Positions 10,639 to 23,045 of a stretch of DNA of 64,000 nt are shown here, one piece after another. The notes below the pieces were generated by a model. That model ran no database searches, had not been told where the DNA came from, and saw only the letters and a list, made by a program, of their open reading frames with translations. The stretch spans positions 179,611,001-179,675,000 of the forward strand of contig NC_091246.1 in the NCBI RefSeq assembly GCF_042477335.2. Reading direction: 5' to 3'. Numbering within the stretch: the first letter of the stretch is position 1; the number at the start of each line of letters is the position of its first letter. The stretch is from Ovis canadensis (Eukaryota; Chordata; Mammalia; Artiodactyla; Bovidae). The translations under genes were made by a program, and so were the position numbers.

Positions 10639-12100
10639 ACTTCCATTGTCCTTGGGCCTCATGGGGATGTGGGAGGGGTCATCGACCATATTAAGTTTCC
10701 TGGGTTGCTTCTAAAACGTGTTTGAGAACTTGTTGTTCTGTTTACATTGCTAGCCCCATGGATGAGTGACCATCCCTAAGGACTCTAGCACCAGGCTAAA
10801 CTAAGGGAGAGTGTCTGAGAAGGACTGAATGAGTGAGGTCTTCTGATGCAGTTAATACAAGAGAAATAACTGGTCAGGTAGTTCTTTAGCCATAAACCCC
10901 TGGTGTGGGTCTGAGCCACCTTTCTGGACAGGAATGGCTCCAGATCTTCTTAGATTGAGTTCTCTATGTGAGCGGGCTATGTACGCTGCACTGAAAGCTT
11001 TATTTTGACCATTTTCTTTAGCTGTTGCATTGCTGCTAAAAGATATGTGCATTGTACATCACTTGGAGCCCATAATCACAAAGCATTGCGATGTAAGCAA
11101 AGAATAAGTAGTATACCATTATCTTCCTGGTGACAGATGAACGTGAGATTTGTATGCAATAGCAGAGCCTACAAGATGACCCTGTGACGGGGACTAAATC
11201 ATTCATATATATGTATGTGTATTCAAACACACACTCATAGGTGGGGGGCACCTGCATACATGCTCACATTTTCCACTGGATAGAATTATTTTTATTATCA
11301 CTTTTACCAGGTACTAAAAAGATTTTATGCCTGAAATTGGCAGCAAAAGCAAATCCACATTCATCACTATCTCCCTTTTTCAAATGGACTGGAGTTTAAT
11401 AAATAAAGGAAAGTGAAAATTGCTTCTTCCCATCTAGGATTTAATATTGTATACGCTGAATCACTTGATTCAGTTGTTTTTAAAGTTTCTATCTGTAATT
11501 CAGCCACCTCCTGGATAGTGAATCTTTCCTTAGTACAATTACAAAACGCATACTATATTTCTAATGAATTGCCTCTTATCCTTGTTAGCCATTGAACTCA
11601 ATCTCTACCTCATAAGGTTTTCCTAGAACTGGGTGGATTGTTATTGGATTCCAGAATTGGGCTTTCAAGGGAATTGGGTAGATAGGTACTATCAGCTTAT
11701 TTTTCATGAAGTGGAAAATTATAATGGAAAATCTCACCAAGTAACAAAGAATATTTCAAAGAAGAAAGAATGAACTCAGCCTTGCAAAACAGTTTTCTAA
11801 AATTATGCCTGTTTTAATATTGGGGAAAAAAGTCAACACCAGGTTCCTGTATACCTACCCTTTTCTACTAGTTTTCCCCTCCCTCTACCTTCTCCTACTT
11901 CAGAGGCTGAGTGAATACAATCAGCTACCCATTTATGATTACCATAAATACCTATTCTGATTTTTAAACATGAACTCAAAATGCAAGAGGAATTGGAAGA
12001 GGCTAAATTTATTTGAGGTCACTGGTTTGATTTTACTCATATGAACTTTTAACTTTGGGGAGTTCTGGGTCATATTACACAAACAGGCCATTTCTGGGAA
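10639..12100. other. Unassigned sequence
   Basis: About 1.5 kb of AT-rich DNA. I could not assign any part to a repeat family, and no frame exceeds 75 codons. Confidence 0.5.
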
Positions 12101-12102
12101 CA

Positions 12103-12783
12103 GCTCAGTTCAGTCGCTCAGTAGTATCTGACTCTTTGCGACCCCATGGACTGCAGCACACCAGGCTTCCCTGTCCATCACCAACTCCCAGAGCTTGCTC
12201 AAACTTATGTCCATTGAGTCGGTGATGCCATCCAACAATCTCATCCTCTGTCATCCCCTTCTCCTCCTGCCTTCAACCTTTCTCAGAATCAGGGTCTTTT
12301 CCAGTGAATCAGTTCTTTGCACAAGATGATCAAAGTATTGGATTTTCAGCTTCAGCATCAGTCCTTCCAGTGAATATTCAGGACTTGTTTCCTTTAGGAG
12401 TGACTGGTTTAATCTCCTTGGTGTCCAAGTGACTCTCAAGAGACTTCTCCAGCACCACAGTTCAAAAGCATCAATTCTTTGGCACCCAATTTTCATTATG
12501 GTCCAACTCTCACATCTATACATGACTACTGGAAAAATCAAAGCTTTGACTAAATGGACCTTTGTTGGAAAAGTAATGTCTCTGCTTTTTCATATGCTGT
12601 CTAGGTTTGTCATAGCTTTTCTTCCAAAGAGCAAGCATCTTTTAATTTTATGGCTGCAGTCACCATCTGCAATTATTTTGGAGCCCAAGAAAATAAAGTC
12701 TGTCACTGTTTCCATTGTTTCCCCATCTATTTGCCATAAAGTGATGGGATTGGATGCCATGATCTTTGTTTTTTGAATGTTGC
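12103..12783 (-). mobile_element. BovB LINE 3' portion (copy 3)
   Basis: Begins with the complement of the BovB terminus (agctcagttcagtcgctcag) and runs back to the ORF2 stretch cccatctatttgccataaag, ending at tttttgaatgttg. The minus strand retains C-terminal ORF2 pieces (12541-12251). More mismatches to other copies than copy 1 suggest greater age. No TSD seen. Confidence 0.92.
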
Positions 12784-13829
12784 TCCTTGAAAAGGAAAAA
12801 CTGGCTACCAAGTAAGTAGGTTGATAACTGGGACTCCATATAAGCATAACCAACCAAGCAACTAACAAGCAGCTAGACCAATGACAGACCACTATAAAAG
12901 TCTCCAGAATAAAAATTTTTAAAAAGCTTCTTCCAAGTCAAGTTGTCTTCCAGAAGGTTCTGAAACACCACCTGCTTCATGCATGTGCTGCAGGCCCATG
13001 ATGGACTCTGAATCTTACTGTCTTCCAATTTGGGTTTGCACCAACCAGACCTGGATCTGTGGTTCCTAAATGTCAGGGTACTTTTGATGAATTCCCAAAC
13101 TGAACATCTGAACCAGGAAAGACAAGTGGGTTTCATTCACATGCTAACTATAAGAGAAACAAAAAGGGTGTTTTAGGACTTTTCTTTCTGGCAGGAAAGG
13201 GGGACTAGGTACTCTGACAAAAACAAATAGCCTATTCCAAAAGAGCTGGAAGTTGGATAAATTGAGTTTAAAACATTGCTGCACTCACAAAAATGGAAAT
13301 CCCCAAGGGCAAAAACAAACAAAGTAACAACAAAATGGAGGTGAATGAAGTAAGCGTAGCAAACAATCAAATGTCTTTACCAAGAACTCAGCAATTTGGA
13401 ATTAGTGGTTGGCCATGCAGGAAATTAGAGATGAGGACTGCCCAAGTTTGAACACAGCTTGATTCAAGGACCTGAGATGTTCTCCTCACCAACACACACA
13501 CAAAGCCTGAGCTGCAAAAGAGAAGAGTAAGCCAGGAAAAAATACTTTGCTTGCAGCAATGGGAAGCGATAAGGAAGTCTGCCCATCTATGCCACAGTTT
13601 TAACAATTACAATGAAAATCACACTTCTTCTCTGTGTACCAGTGACCATGAAACTGCCCTACATGGATATGGATATTGAGTTTATATTATCTTCATGTCC
13701 AGAAAAATGTAAACCAAAGAATTAAAGAGAATAAAGTGGTTAGTACCACTTGGTCTTTGTTGAAAGCCAACACAAACCCTCTTTGGAGGAAAGCAGAGCA
13801 ACCTTGACCTCCCAGGAAACTCAGATTAA
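12784..13829. other. Unassigned sequence
   Basis: I see no recognised repeat and no supported exon. It lies between a BovB copy and a decayed L1. Confidence 0.45.
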
Positions 13830-14384
13830 ATTCAGCTAAATAGAAATTCACAATAACAACAACAAAAAAAGAGCAAACACATCACGAAACAGGCTGCTAT
13901 GAGTAAGAATCAATATTACAAACAAGATATATGATCCCCATAGAACCATAATTTAGGCTCACACATAAAAATAGAAAAATAGTGTATAAAATTGTTTAAA
14001 GAATAAAAATGTTATAGAAAAAAATAAGCAAGGACAAAAAGTTTACTCAAAACAGCCAGAAAGATATGGAGGAAGAACCTAATAAAACTTAAGAAAATAA
14101 AACATAAGCATTTAAATTAAAAATAAATGGGTCAAACAGCTGGTTACATACAGATAAACAGAAAATCATAAACCTAGAAGAATTATACTGAATGTACCCA
14201 GAGAGACAAGGGAATGGAAAGTACAAAAAGGATGTCAGGAAACATACAGTGTGAAAGATGAGATCTGATGTGGGTGTCTAATCAGGGTCCTTCAAGGAGG
14301 AAAAAGAACAAGAAAGCATGAGAAAGGAAAAGGGCAGACCAACTTCCTTCGGGAACACAGACTCAACACACCTATACCAAATCT

Positions 14385-14509
14385 GCTGCTGCTAAGTCAC
14401 TTCAGTCATGTCTGACTCTGCAACTGCATGGATGGCAGCCCACCAGGCTCCTCTGTCCCTGGGATTCTCCAGGAAAGAACAGTGGAGTGGGTTGCCATTT
14501 CCTTCTCCA
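14385..14509 (-). mobile_element. Bov-A single-monomer SINE
   Basis: Complement of one Bov-A unit (gctgctgctaagtcacttca, gattctccaggaaagaac, ttgccatttccttctcc). Nine-base TSD accaaatct at 14376-14384 and 14510-14518. Confidence 0.92.
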
Positions 14510-15087
14510 ACCAAATCTAGACAAAGTTAAAAATACAAAATACATTGAGACAAGTCAGGTATCTCATGAATATGACTTAGCATTAGAAAATGTTCATCCA
14601 TATTAGCTCAATAAAATTCACTACACTAATACAACAAAAGGGAAATGATGTCTGATTATTTCAATAGATGAAGGAAGATTATTTTATAAAATTCCATGTT
14701 TTTAATGCAAATTCTTGGAAACTTAGAAATAAAGGGAATCACCCATATTTAATAAAGGACCGCTACAAAGAACCTATAGTGAACATCATTCTTCAGGTTT
14801 AAAATTTAGAAACATTCACTTTAAAAGTAAGAACCAAGTCAAGGTTACCCTATATCACCGTTTCTATCTCATGTTGTATTGAAAGTGCTAGCCAGTTTAC
14901 TAAGACATGGAAAAAATATAATAAAGGATCAAAAAGAAGAAAAATTAATCTTCATTTTTTGCAAATCACAATATTTTCTATATATACAACAGCCCAAAAA
15001 AGCAAAACAATTTTTATAATTAGTAAGAGTATGGTAAAGTTATAGCATATAAGTTCACTATGTAAAAATAGTGTTTCTATACAATAC

Positions 15088-15423
15088 CTCTAGAGTCCCT
15101 TGGACTGAAAGGAGATCCAACCAGTCCATTCTAAAGGAGATCAGTCCTGGATGTTCATTGGAAGGACTGATGCTAAAGCTGAAACTCCAATATTTTGGCT
15201 ACCTCATGCGAAGAATTGACTCATTGGAAAAGACCCTGATGCTGGGAGGGATTGGGGGCAGGAGGAGAAGGGGACAACCCAGGATGAGATGGCTGGATGG
15301 CATCACTGACTCGATGGACATGAGTTTGAGTAAACTCCGGGAGTTGGTGATGGACAGGGAGGCCTGGCATGCTGCAATTCATGGGGTCGCAAAGAGTCGG
15401 ACACGACTGAGGGACTGAACTAA
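15088..15423 (+). mobile_element. BovB 3' end (copy 4) inside old L1
   Basis: Plus-strand BovB starting within the C-terminal ORF2 (gagtcccttggactgaaagg) and ending gactgagggactgaact. A 115-codon frame overlaps it but is only the tail of ORF2. Flanks ctatacaatac (15077-15087) and ctatacaacac (15424-15434) match at 10 of 11. Confidence 0.93.
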
Positions 15424-16048
15424 CTATACAACACAAAATAAAAAGAATATAATCTTTTTTAAAAGACTTTCCATGGCAACCAAATATAAAGTTAGTTAGA
15501 ATAAATTTAACAAAACTTGAGAACTTTATTGAATAGCATTTAAAAAGAGTAAATGGAAAATTTTAGCGTAATCATAGATAGGTAGACTAATTATCATAAA
15601 TATGTCAGTTCATTCCACTGATTTGATAAACTTCAATTCAAATCCACAGGTTTAGTGTATGTATAGATCTGTGAAGATGATTCAAAAATTTCATACTGAA
15701 GATCAAGGTCAAAACAATCACCATACAAGAATTAAATAGAGTACTTTTAGTTTCTGTTGTAAACTCATTAGGCCCACGATTTCACTAGCTGCCTTATTTC
15801 TCATGTAAGAGTCCAGCATGGGTGGACTTGCTGACCTTATCAGCTGGTAGTCTTTCATGCGGTCCTTTGGACTGAAAGTCACCCACAGTTAGCTGGCCAG
15901 TGACAAGGGAGTACAGAGAGAAATTATTTTTAAACTCTTAATTCCATCAGTGAGACATTACTTGACCTGGAAGCATCTAACTGCAAAAGATTCTGGGAAC
16001 TGAAGTCCAGCAGCACAACCAGAGAAAAATAGAATTAGGTTTGGGAAC

Positions 16049-16258
16049 AGCTAGCTTCCCTGGTGGCTCAGAGGTTAAAGTGTCTGCCTCTAATGCGGGA
16101 GACCTGGGTTCGGTCCCTAGGTCGGGACAATCCCCTGGAGAAGGAAATGGCAACCCTCTGCAGTATTCTTGCCTGGAGAATCCCATGGACGGAGGAGCCT
16201 GGTGGGCTACAGTCCATGGGGTTGCAAAGAGTCGGACACAACTGAGCAACTTAACTTA
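16049..16258 (+). mobile_element. Bov-tA SINE
   Basis: Head tagcttccctggtggctcag with B-box-like gggttcggtccct, then Bov-A (cccctggagaaggaaatgg, gtcggacacaactgagcaac). It is little diverged and lies within the decayed L1 region. Confidence 0.93.
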
Positions 16259-16468
16259 AATACTCCCTGCCTCAACACATCCACATCTAAAGGAAGAGAA
16301 GGTAGGAGAATTTACCTTACTGGATTTCATGACAATACAAAGATTCTCCTATCTTTCATCATATATATCTACATATATCGAGAGAGAGAAACAGGGGCCA
16401 TGTGCAAATTGATCAATTAAATAATTTTCAAGATTCAGAAACAGAATCACAAGTATATCTAAAACTGA

Positions 16469-16493
16469 TATATACATATATATATATATGATA
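16469..16493. repeat. Short (TA)n repeat
   Basis: A run of alternating T and A with single interruptions (atacatatatatatatat). It is short and imperfect. Confidence 0.8.
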
Positions 16494-16794
16494 GAAGGAA
16501 CATTTCATGTAAGTAGGGAAAGGGCAATAAATAATCTCATACCTGGTTATAATACACAATTAAAATTGTACCTTATATTACACCATATTAAAAAACAAAT
16601 TCAGTGTGAGCTAATTCAATGTGATAAGAAAAACTGTAAGTTTTAGAAGATGATATGGAGGAATATCTTTTTGTTTACAGAGAAGGAAAAAGTGTCTTAA
16701 CACAAAACACCACAAACAAAAGGGAAGATACTGACAAATCTGAATAGATTCAATTTAGGATTTCCATTTGTTAGGACACAACAGAACTGTGGTG

Positions 16795-16930
16795 ACCTAA
16801 ATGGGAAGGAAGTCCGAAAGGGAGGGGATATATATATGACTGATTCATTTCACTATACAACAGAAACTAACCAACATTGTAAAGTGACAATACTCCAGTG
16901 AAAATCCATTTCAAACAATTTAAAAAGATA
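16795..16930 (+). mobile_element. L1 3' UTR terminal fragment
   Basis: gggaggggatatatatatga, ctgattcatttcactataca and acattgtaaagtgacaatac follow the artiodactyl L1 3' terminus. It is separate from, and younger than, the decayed L1 around it. Confidence 0.65.
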
Positions 16931-17526
16931 CAATAGAAAGAAAAGCCATAAACCAGAAGAAAGCTGTTAATGAATATATTCAGAGTATAAAAAAGAGCTC
17001 ATACATTAGTAAAAATAAGACAAATGTGCTGATGGAAAAAAGGGTAAAGGATATAAACTGATGTACCATTTCATAGCCACCAAATTGGCAGAAAATTTTA
17101 AATCAAACATTACTAAGAATTGGCAAGAATGTGAAGTAATAAGAACTCTTACTACTGCTTGAGAGGATAATCACTTTGGGTCAAAGTTCATTGTAAAGCT
17201 GAAGAAGTACCCATCCTACAGCCCAGCCCATTTTACTTCTAGGCATGCACTTGAGAGAACCTTTCATACCTATGCCCCAGGGCACACATTCCAGCTCTTC
17301 ACGGCAGCATTGTATATAATGGTAAAAATCTGGAAACAAACTAGAAGTTCACTGACAAGGGGGTAAAAGAATAAACTGTGCTTTATTCATTCAACGGAAT
17401 GTTTTAAAACAGTGAATACGAACAAAATACACTCATATGCATGACTATGGATGAATCTCAGAGACATAATGTTGGGTGAAAGCATTAAGGGTTACTTTAA
17501 TATAAGTAAAGATGCACAAGGAATTT

Positions 17527-17690
17527 TTGTGGTTTTAACTGCTTGGCTCTGATTTGCTATCTGTGTGACCTTGAGGAAGTTAATAGCTCTGAGCCTCAAT
17601 TTCTTCATCTGCAAATCAGAAATTATATTATCTACCTCAAAGGGTTGTTGAAAGGATTAAACAAAATGATATATTTTAAGAACCTAGCTG
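17527..17690 (+). repeat. MIR SINE fragment
   Basis: gctatctgtgtgaccttgag, gagcctcaatttcttcatct and gttgttgaaaggattaaaca follow MIR core order. Confidence 0.85.
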
Positions 17691-17788
17691 TTTGAGTCAG
17701 AAATTGTCTGCTTGAACATAGTAGAAAGTGGCTCAGACTTAAGCAAAAAATAAAACAAAAAAAAAAAAGTGAATTTAAGTATTAGTGA

Positions 17789-18012
17789 TTTTGTGTATAC
17801 TCAGTCACTCAGTCATGTTTGACTCTTTCCCACGCTATGGACTACAGCATGCCAGGCTCCTCTGTCCATGGAACTTCTCAGGCAAGAAAACTGGAGCAGG
17901 TTGCCATTTCTTCCTGCAGGGGATCTTGGCAACCCAGGGACTGAACCCGCATCTCTTGCATCTCCTGCACTGGCAGGCAGATTCTTTACCACTAGCGCCA
18001 CTTGGGGAGCCC
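17789..18012 (-). mobile_element. Bov-tA SINE with 10-bp TSD
   Basis: Complement orientation: Bov-A part first (cagtcactcagtcatgtttg), then the tRNA-like head reversed (attctttaccactagcgcca). TSD gtattagtga at 17779-17788 and 18013-18022. The 198-codon plus frame at 17785-18381 starts in this SINE and is not a gene. Confidence 0.94.
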
Positions 18013-18022
18013 GTATTAGTGA

Positions 18023-19229
18023 CTTCACCTAACCCCCACAGCTGTACATGCATCTGGGGCTTCCCGGAGACTAAGACCAGCAACCGGAGCACTTTCAGGA
18101 AACAAGGTGGTGCTTCAAAGAGTTTCTTAGGCTCTTTGTGGATGCACAGGCTCCCACCTCTGCCTCTCTCTGATCCTGAACTCTTTTTCAATGCTTCTTC
18201 CTTCAGGTGTGAAAAACACTCTCTCCCCCATACACGTCAAAGTCAGAGTCAAAATGTTAGTTGTTCGGACGTGTCCGACTCTCTGCAACACGCCCCCCAA
18301 ATGGCTTCAAGTTCAAGAATAAACACTGACTATCCATTCACACAGTCACAACTTCAGATTCCCAGAGGAAATTCAGATTAGGTCAGGGGCCCATCCCTGG
18401 TCCTGCCAGCTATGACCAAGGACACAGGACCATGAATTACAAACATGGTCGCTCTAGTATCCGTGTGGAACCTGACACTGCTCAGGTGCTCGATCAATGA
18501 ATTTTATAGTTATTACTGCCCAAAATGCCAGGATAAATAAATACCATCTGTTCATCCTATAACCTTGCCTTCTCATACACATGAGATTTATTTCCCAAAG
18601 ATAATTACAGAAAAACCCAGGGAAATGGGTTGTTTATCATGTTTTGTAGTACATTATTGAATTCCCAAGAGTTATTCCTTAGGATATAAGCAGAAGAGTG
18701 GAATTGTTCAAATGAATTGTAAACCTAAGTTCCTCCAAATCCTCCTGAACCACAGGCCCTCAGCAAACTCAAGTGTTGATGGGAAGTGACTGTCTCACCA
18801 GGATTCCAGAAAAGACAAGACACTCAGTGAGGGGCCATTGATGTGGCATGTCTTTGAACTCTTTGTTGGAAGGTTTAATTTGATAAACTATTTATCCACA
18901 GGAGTACACTGAGGAGAAAAATCTTTATAGGTGCTGCTGGGCTGCTTTAACAAGAGTGGATAAACTCAGCAGGTAAGAAATGTGAGTTAAATGTTTTGAG
19001 ATCTCCCTTGGAGCAATCAAAGCCTGTGATCGCATGTCACCTGTCCAAGGACACATCACTCACTCAACCCAAATATCAGTGTCAGAAGTCAGGGCACCAT
19101 TTCCAAGGCTCATATAGTTGGCATTTCTCCACCGTTAACACCAAAGAGCTACATCTTCACAGGCAGACATGGGATGTATCACAGGTGAACGTGTTATGAA
19201 AAAAATGTATAGATTTTTAAAACTTAAAC
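18023..19229. other. Unassigned sequence with a tiny Bov-A scrap
   Basis: Only 18253-18290 (tgttagttgttcggacgtgt, ccgactctctgca) resembles a Bov-A fragment. The rest is unrecognised and shows no supported gene. Confidence 0.45.
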
Positions 19230-19234
19230 ACTTT

Positions 19235-19335
19235 AAGGTTTAAATCTTGACTCTACCACTTACAAGCTGTGTGATAGTGATGCATTACTTAATCTCTTTA
19301 AGTCTTGATTTCTTCATTTATGATATGGAGAGCAT
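19235..19335 (+). repeat. MIR SINE fragment
   Basis: cttgactctaccacttacaa followed by gctgtgtgatagtgatgc and gatttcttcatttatgata is a MIR core. Confidence 0.8.
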
Positions 19336-19664
19336 CGAACTCCTCCTTGGATAAACAAATGGATGGACACTTAGTTCCTGAGTCCACAACCCAGCAAAAA
19401 TTACTTAAAATCTTTAGTAAACTGGAAAATAACACAAATAAGTAAAACAGGGTAGATTTTAGGTCATAAAAAGTGATAAAAAATTGTGGCAAATTGCCAT
19501 TGAAATTCAATTTTTAAAAATGGGTTTTGAGAACAAAATCTCATTCCATCATTGTTTGTGATCTGTGCCCTGGCATTCAACAAGTGTTTACTGCCTTCTC
19601 CCTTTTCTTTTCTGTTCTATGCTGACAATGTGTGTTTGTGTGTGTGTGTTTCTTCCATCTATAC

Positions 19665-19760
19665 CGGTGATTCTTAACAGGGTGAGTTTTGAAAACTTAT
19701 GGCATTTTTGATGCTACTGGCATTTATGAGAAGAGAAATTAAGGGCAGCAGTTCATATAA
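19665..19760 (+). mobile_element. Possible MER20-like hAT fragment
   Basis: ggtgattcttaacagggtga, followed by atgctactggcattt, echoes the MER20-type consensus. It is very divergent. A short (gt)n run (19629-19651) lies just upstream. Confidence 0.35.
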
Positions 19761-19932
19761 CGAAGGTGAAATCTTGCTTGAAATTATCTGAGCCTAAAAC
19801 TGAATTCTGTTTTTTATGGAGACACAAGTATTTCTGCACCATTTTTGGCTACATTGCATTTTCAGGAACACAGCTACCAGGGAAATTGGAAGAAAGTATT
19901 TTGTTTTATTTGAAACTTTACCAGAAGTCTTT

Positions 19933-20316
19933 TGCTATGGACTGAATTACACCTCCCCAAAATTCACATATTGAAGCCTTAAACTTCTGTTGTTATTTTA
20001 AGATGGAACCTCTGGGGAGTGAAGTTATTAAGTTTAGTTGAGGTCACGTTGGTGGAGACCTCCCAGTGGGATCAGTGTCCTTATAAGGAAAGACCAGAAT
20101 TTATTTTCTGGACAGAGAATATGTTTTCTCTCTCCACTATGTGAAGATACAGCAAGAAGGCAGCTGCCTGCAAGCTAGAAAGAGAGATTTTACCATTATC
20201 CAACTAAGCAGACATCCAGATTTCTGACTTTCAGTCTCCAGAATTGTGAGAGTTATCTGTTGTTTAAGCCACCTAGCCTATGGCATTTTATAACAGTGGC
20301 CCAAGCAGGCTAAAAT
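19933..20316 (+). mobile_element. MLT1-type MaLR LTR
   Basis: Starts tgctatggactgaattacac and ends with the typical cagtctccagaattgtgaga, gttgtttaagccacctagcc, ttataacagtggcccaag. In the middle, cagtgtccttataaggaaag and ctatgtgaagatacagcaag are standard MaLR landmarks. It is an old solitary LTR without internal genes. Confidence 0.9.
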
Positions 20317-21109
20317 ATCCTTCATTGTTTCAGAAAATGAATGAAGAATACATGTTTTTATTCAACTTGTTCTATAAATTTCAAAGTAATCTCAATCAAA
20401 TCCCAGAAATTTATTTTGTGAATACAGGAAAACAAATTCTAAAGTTTATAAGGAGGGGCTAAAAATCCAGAGTAGCTAATACCCTATTGAATAGGAAGAA
20501 TTAAGCTGAAAGACTGATGCTATACAACTTCAAGTCTTACAATAAAGCTACAGTAAAGGATAGCGTATTAGTGAAAGAATAGACATATAGATCAATGGAA
20601 CTAAACACCAAGTCCAGAAATAGACCCCCAATAAAGTCAACTGATCTTTGACAAAGAAGCAAAACCAAAACAATGGAGCAGAGATAATCTCTTCAACAAA
20701 GGTACTAGAACTAGTGGACATGCACATGCAAAACAAATGAATTTAGATTTGTACTTCATACCCTTCACAAAAACTAACTCAAAATAGATTATAGAACCAA
20801 ACATAAATTGCAAAACTATAAAACTCCTAGAAGATAACATAGGAGAAAACCTAGATGACCTTAGAAATAATGACTTTTCAGATATAACAAAGGAATGAGT
20901 CATGAAATAATTGACAAGCTGGACTTCATTAAAATTTTAAAACTGCTTTGAAAAACAATGTCAAAAGAATTAGAATAAAAGCGACACACTAAGAGAAAAA
21001 AATTCCAAAAGACACATCTGATAAAGGGCTGTGATCCAAAATATACAAAGAACTCTTAAAATTCAACAATAACAACCTAGTTAAAAATGGACTGATGACC
21101 ATAACAGAT

Positions 21110-22066
21110 CAGTTCAGTTCAGTCGCTCAGTCATGTCCGACTCTTTGGGACCCCACGAACTGCAGCACGCCAGGCCTCCCTGTCCATTACCAATTTCCTG
21201 AGTTTACCCAAACACATGTCCATTGAGTCAGTGATGCCATCCAACCATCTCATCCTCTGTGTTCCCTTCTCCTCCCACCCTTAGCCTTTCCCAGCATCAG
21301 GGTCTTTTCAAATGAGTCAGCTCTCTGCATCAGGTGGCCAAAGTATTGTAGTTTCAGCTTCAGCATCAGTCCTTCCAATGAATATTCAGGACTGATTTCC
21401 TTTAGGATGGATTGGTTGGATCTCCCTGGTGTCCAAGGGACTCTCAAGAGTCTTCTCCAACACCACAGTTAAAAAGCATCAATTCTTTGGCTCTCAGACT
21501 TCTTCATAGTCCAACTCTCACATCCATACATGACCACTGGAAAAACCATACCTTTGATTAGACAAACATTTGTTGGCAAAGTAATGTCTCTGCTTTTTAA
21601 TATGTTGTCTAGGTTGGTCATAACTTTTCTTTCAAGGAGCAAGCGTCTTTTAATTTCATGGCTACAGTCACCATCTGCAGTTATTTTGGAGCCCATGAAA
21701 ATAAAGCCTGTCACTGTTTCCGCTGTTTCCCCATCTATTTGCCACAAAGTGAAGGGACTGGATCCCATGCTCTTCGTTTTCTGAATGTTGAGCTTTAAGC
21801 CAACTTTTTCACTCTCCTCTTTCACTGTCATCAAGAGGCTTTTTAGCTCCTCTTCACTTTCTGCCATAAGGGTGGTGTCATCTGCATATCCGAGGTTATC
21901 GATATTTCTCCCAGCAATCTTGATTCCAGCTTGTGCTTCTTCCAGTCCAGCGTTTCTCATGATGTACTCTGCATATAAGTTAAATAAGCAGGGTAACAAT
22001 ATACAGTCTTGATGTACTCCTTTTCCTATTTGGAACCAGTCTGCTGTTCCATGTCCAGTTCTAACT
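21110..22066 (-). mobile_element. BovB LINE (copy 5) with 9-bp TSD
   Basis: Starts with the complement of the BovB terminus (cagttcagttcagtcgctca) and extends back into the RT core, ending gtccagttctaact. TSD ataacagat sits at 21101-21109 and 22067-22075, inside an old L1. Confidence 0.95.
21250..22060 (-). pseudogene. BovB ORF2 remnant: RT core
   Basis: The minus-strand frame reads 22113-21469 (214 codons) and resumes at 21447-21250. YADD is intact (about residues 76-79). The preceding RT motif is damaged (HQDCILLPCLF where intact copies have RQGCILSPCLF), and everything N-terminal to it is missing. The first residues of the open frame come from flanking L1, not BovB. Inactive. Confidence 0.88.
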
Positions 22067-23045
22067 ATAACAGATACCTTACCAAATAAGATACATAGGT
22101 GCCAAATAAGCATATGAAAAGGTTCTTCACATCATATGTCATCAAGGAAACGCAAACAATAATGACATACCATTATCTGTTTGAATGATCAAAATTGAGA
22201 ATACTGGTAACACCAATGCTGATAAAGATGTGGAGCAGCAGGAACTCTCACACATTGCTGATAGGAATGAAAAATGGTACAGTTCCTTTGGAAGATAGTT
22301 TGGCGGCTTGTTTTAAAATGAAGCATACTCTTACCATACAATTCAGCAATCACACTCTTTGCTAATTACCCAAAGAAGGTAAAATGTCCACAGAAAAACC
22401 TTCATACAGATGTTTACAGCAGTTTTTTTCATAATTGGCAAAACTTGGAAGTAACCAAGATATTCTTCACTGGGTAAATGGATAATGAAACTGTGGAACA
22501 TACAGATAAGGATTATTATTCACCACTAAAAAGTTAGTGATCAAGCCATGAAAAGGCATGGAGAAACCTTAAATGCATACTAGAGTGAAAGAAGCCAGAA
22601 TGAAAAGGCTACGTACTATAGGATTCCACCTACTTGACATTCTGGAGAAAACAAAGCTATGGAGACAGTGGAAAGATCAGGAGCTGCCAAGCCTGGGAGA
22701 AAGGGGGAGGGATGACTAGGAATAACAGAGAGGATTTGGGCAGGAGTGAAAATACTCTATATGATATTATAATATGCACACAAGTCACTACATATTAGTT
22801 TAAAACCATAGAAGGGACAACAGCAAGAGTGAACTCTAATGTAAACTATAGACTTTGGGTGAATATAATTTGTCAATGTAGGTTAATCAGTTCTAACCAA
22901 TGCACCACACTGGTGGGGCACATTGTTAATGGAGGTTGGCATGTGAGCGGGCAGAGGAGTAAATGAAAAGTCTCTGGACCTTCCCCTTAATTTTTCCGTG
23001 AACACATAGTTGCTCTAAAAAATATTAGGACTTGTCAAAAAAAAA

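Larger units (their letters stand above)
13830..17520 (+). mobile_element. Decayed ancient L1 with internal insertions
   Basis: L1-like text appears in order on the plus strand. The ORF1 region comes first (ataaaattgtttaaagaata; cccagagagacaagggaatgg). ORF2 RT-region echoes follow (ctcaataaaattcactacac; tcaatagatgaaggaagatt; gtattgaaagtgctagccag). Late ORF2 comes last (gcagcattgtatataatggt; ggaatgttttaaaacagtg). All frames are destroyed and there are large deletions. It is interrupted by a Bov-A (14385-14509), BovB (15088-15423), Bov-tA (16049-16258) and an L1 3' fragment (16795-16930). The part at 15730-16048 is not clearly L1. Confidence 0.65.
20335..23045 (+). mobile_element. Ancient L1 3' half, split by BovB
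   Basis: Decayed ORF2 and 3' UTR: atagatcaatggaactaaac, gggctgtgatccaaaatata and aaactataaaactcctagaag before the break; acattgctgataggaatgaa, aaacttggaagtaaccaaga and gggcaggagtgaaaatactc after it; the 3' UTR ends near gctctaaaaaatattagg. The reading frame is fully broken. BovB copy 5 occupies 21110-22066. Confidence 0.88.

Noticed and set aside
17785..18381. 198-codon plus frame as a possible gene
   Set aside because: Its first ~75 codons are a reversed Bov-tA SINE with its own TSD. The rest shows no domain.
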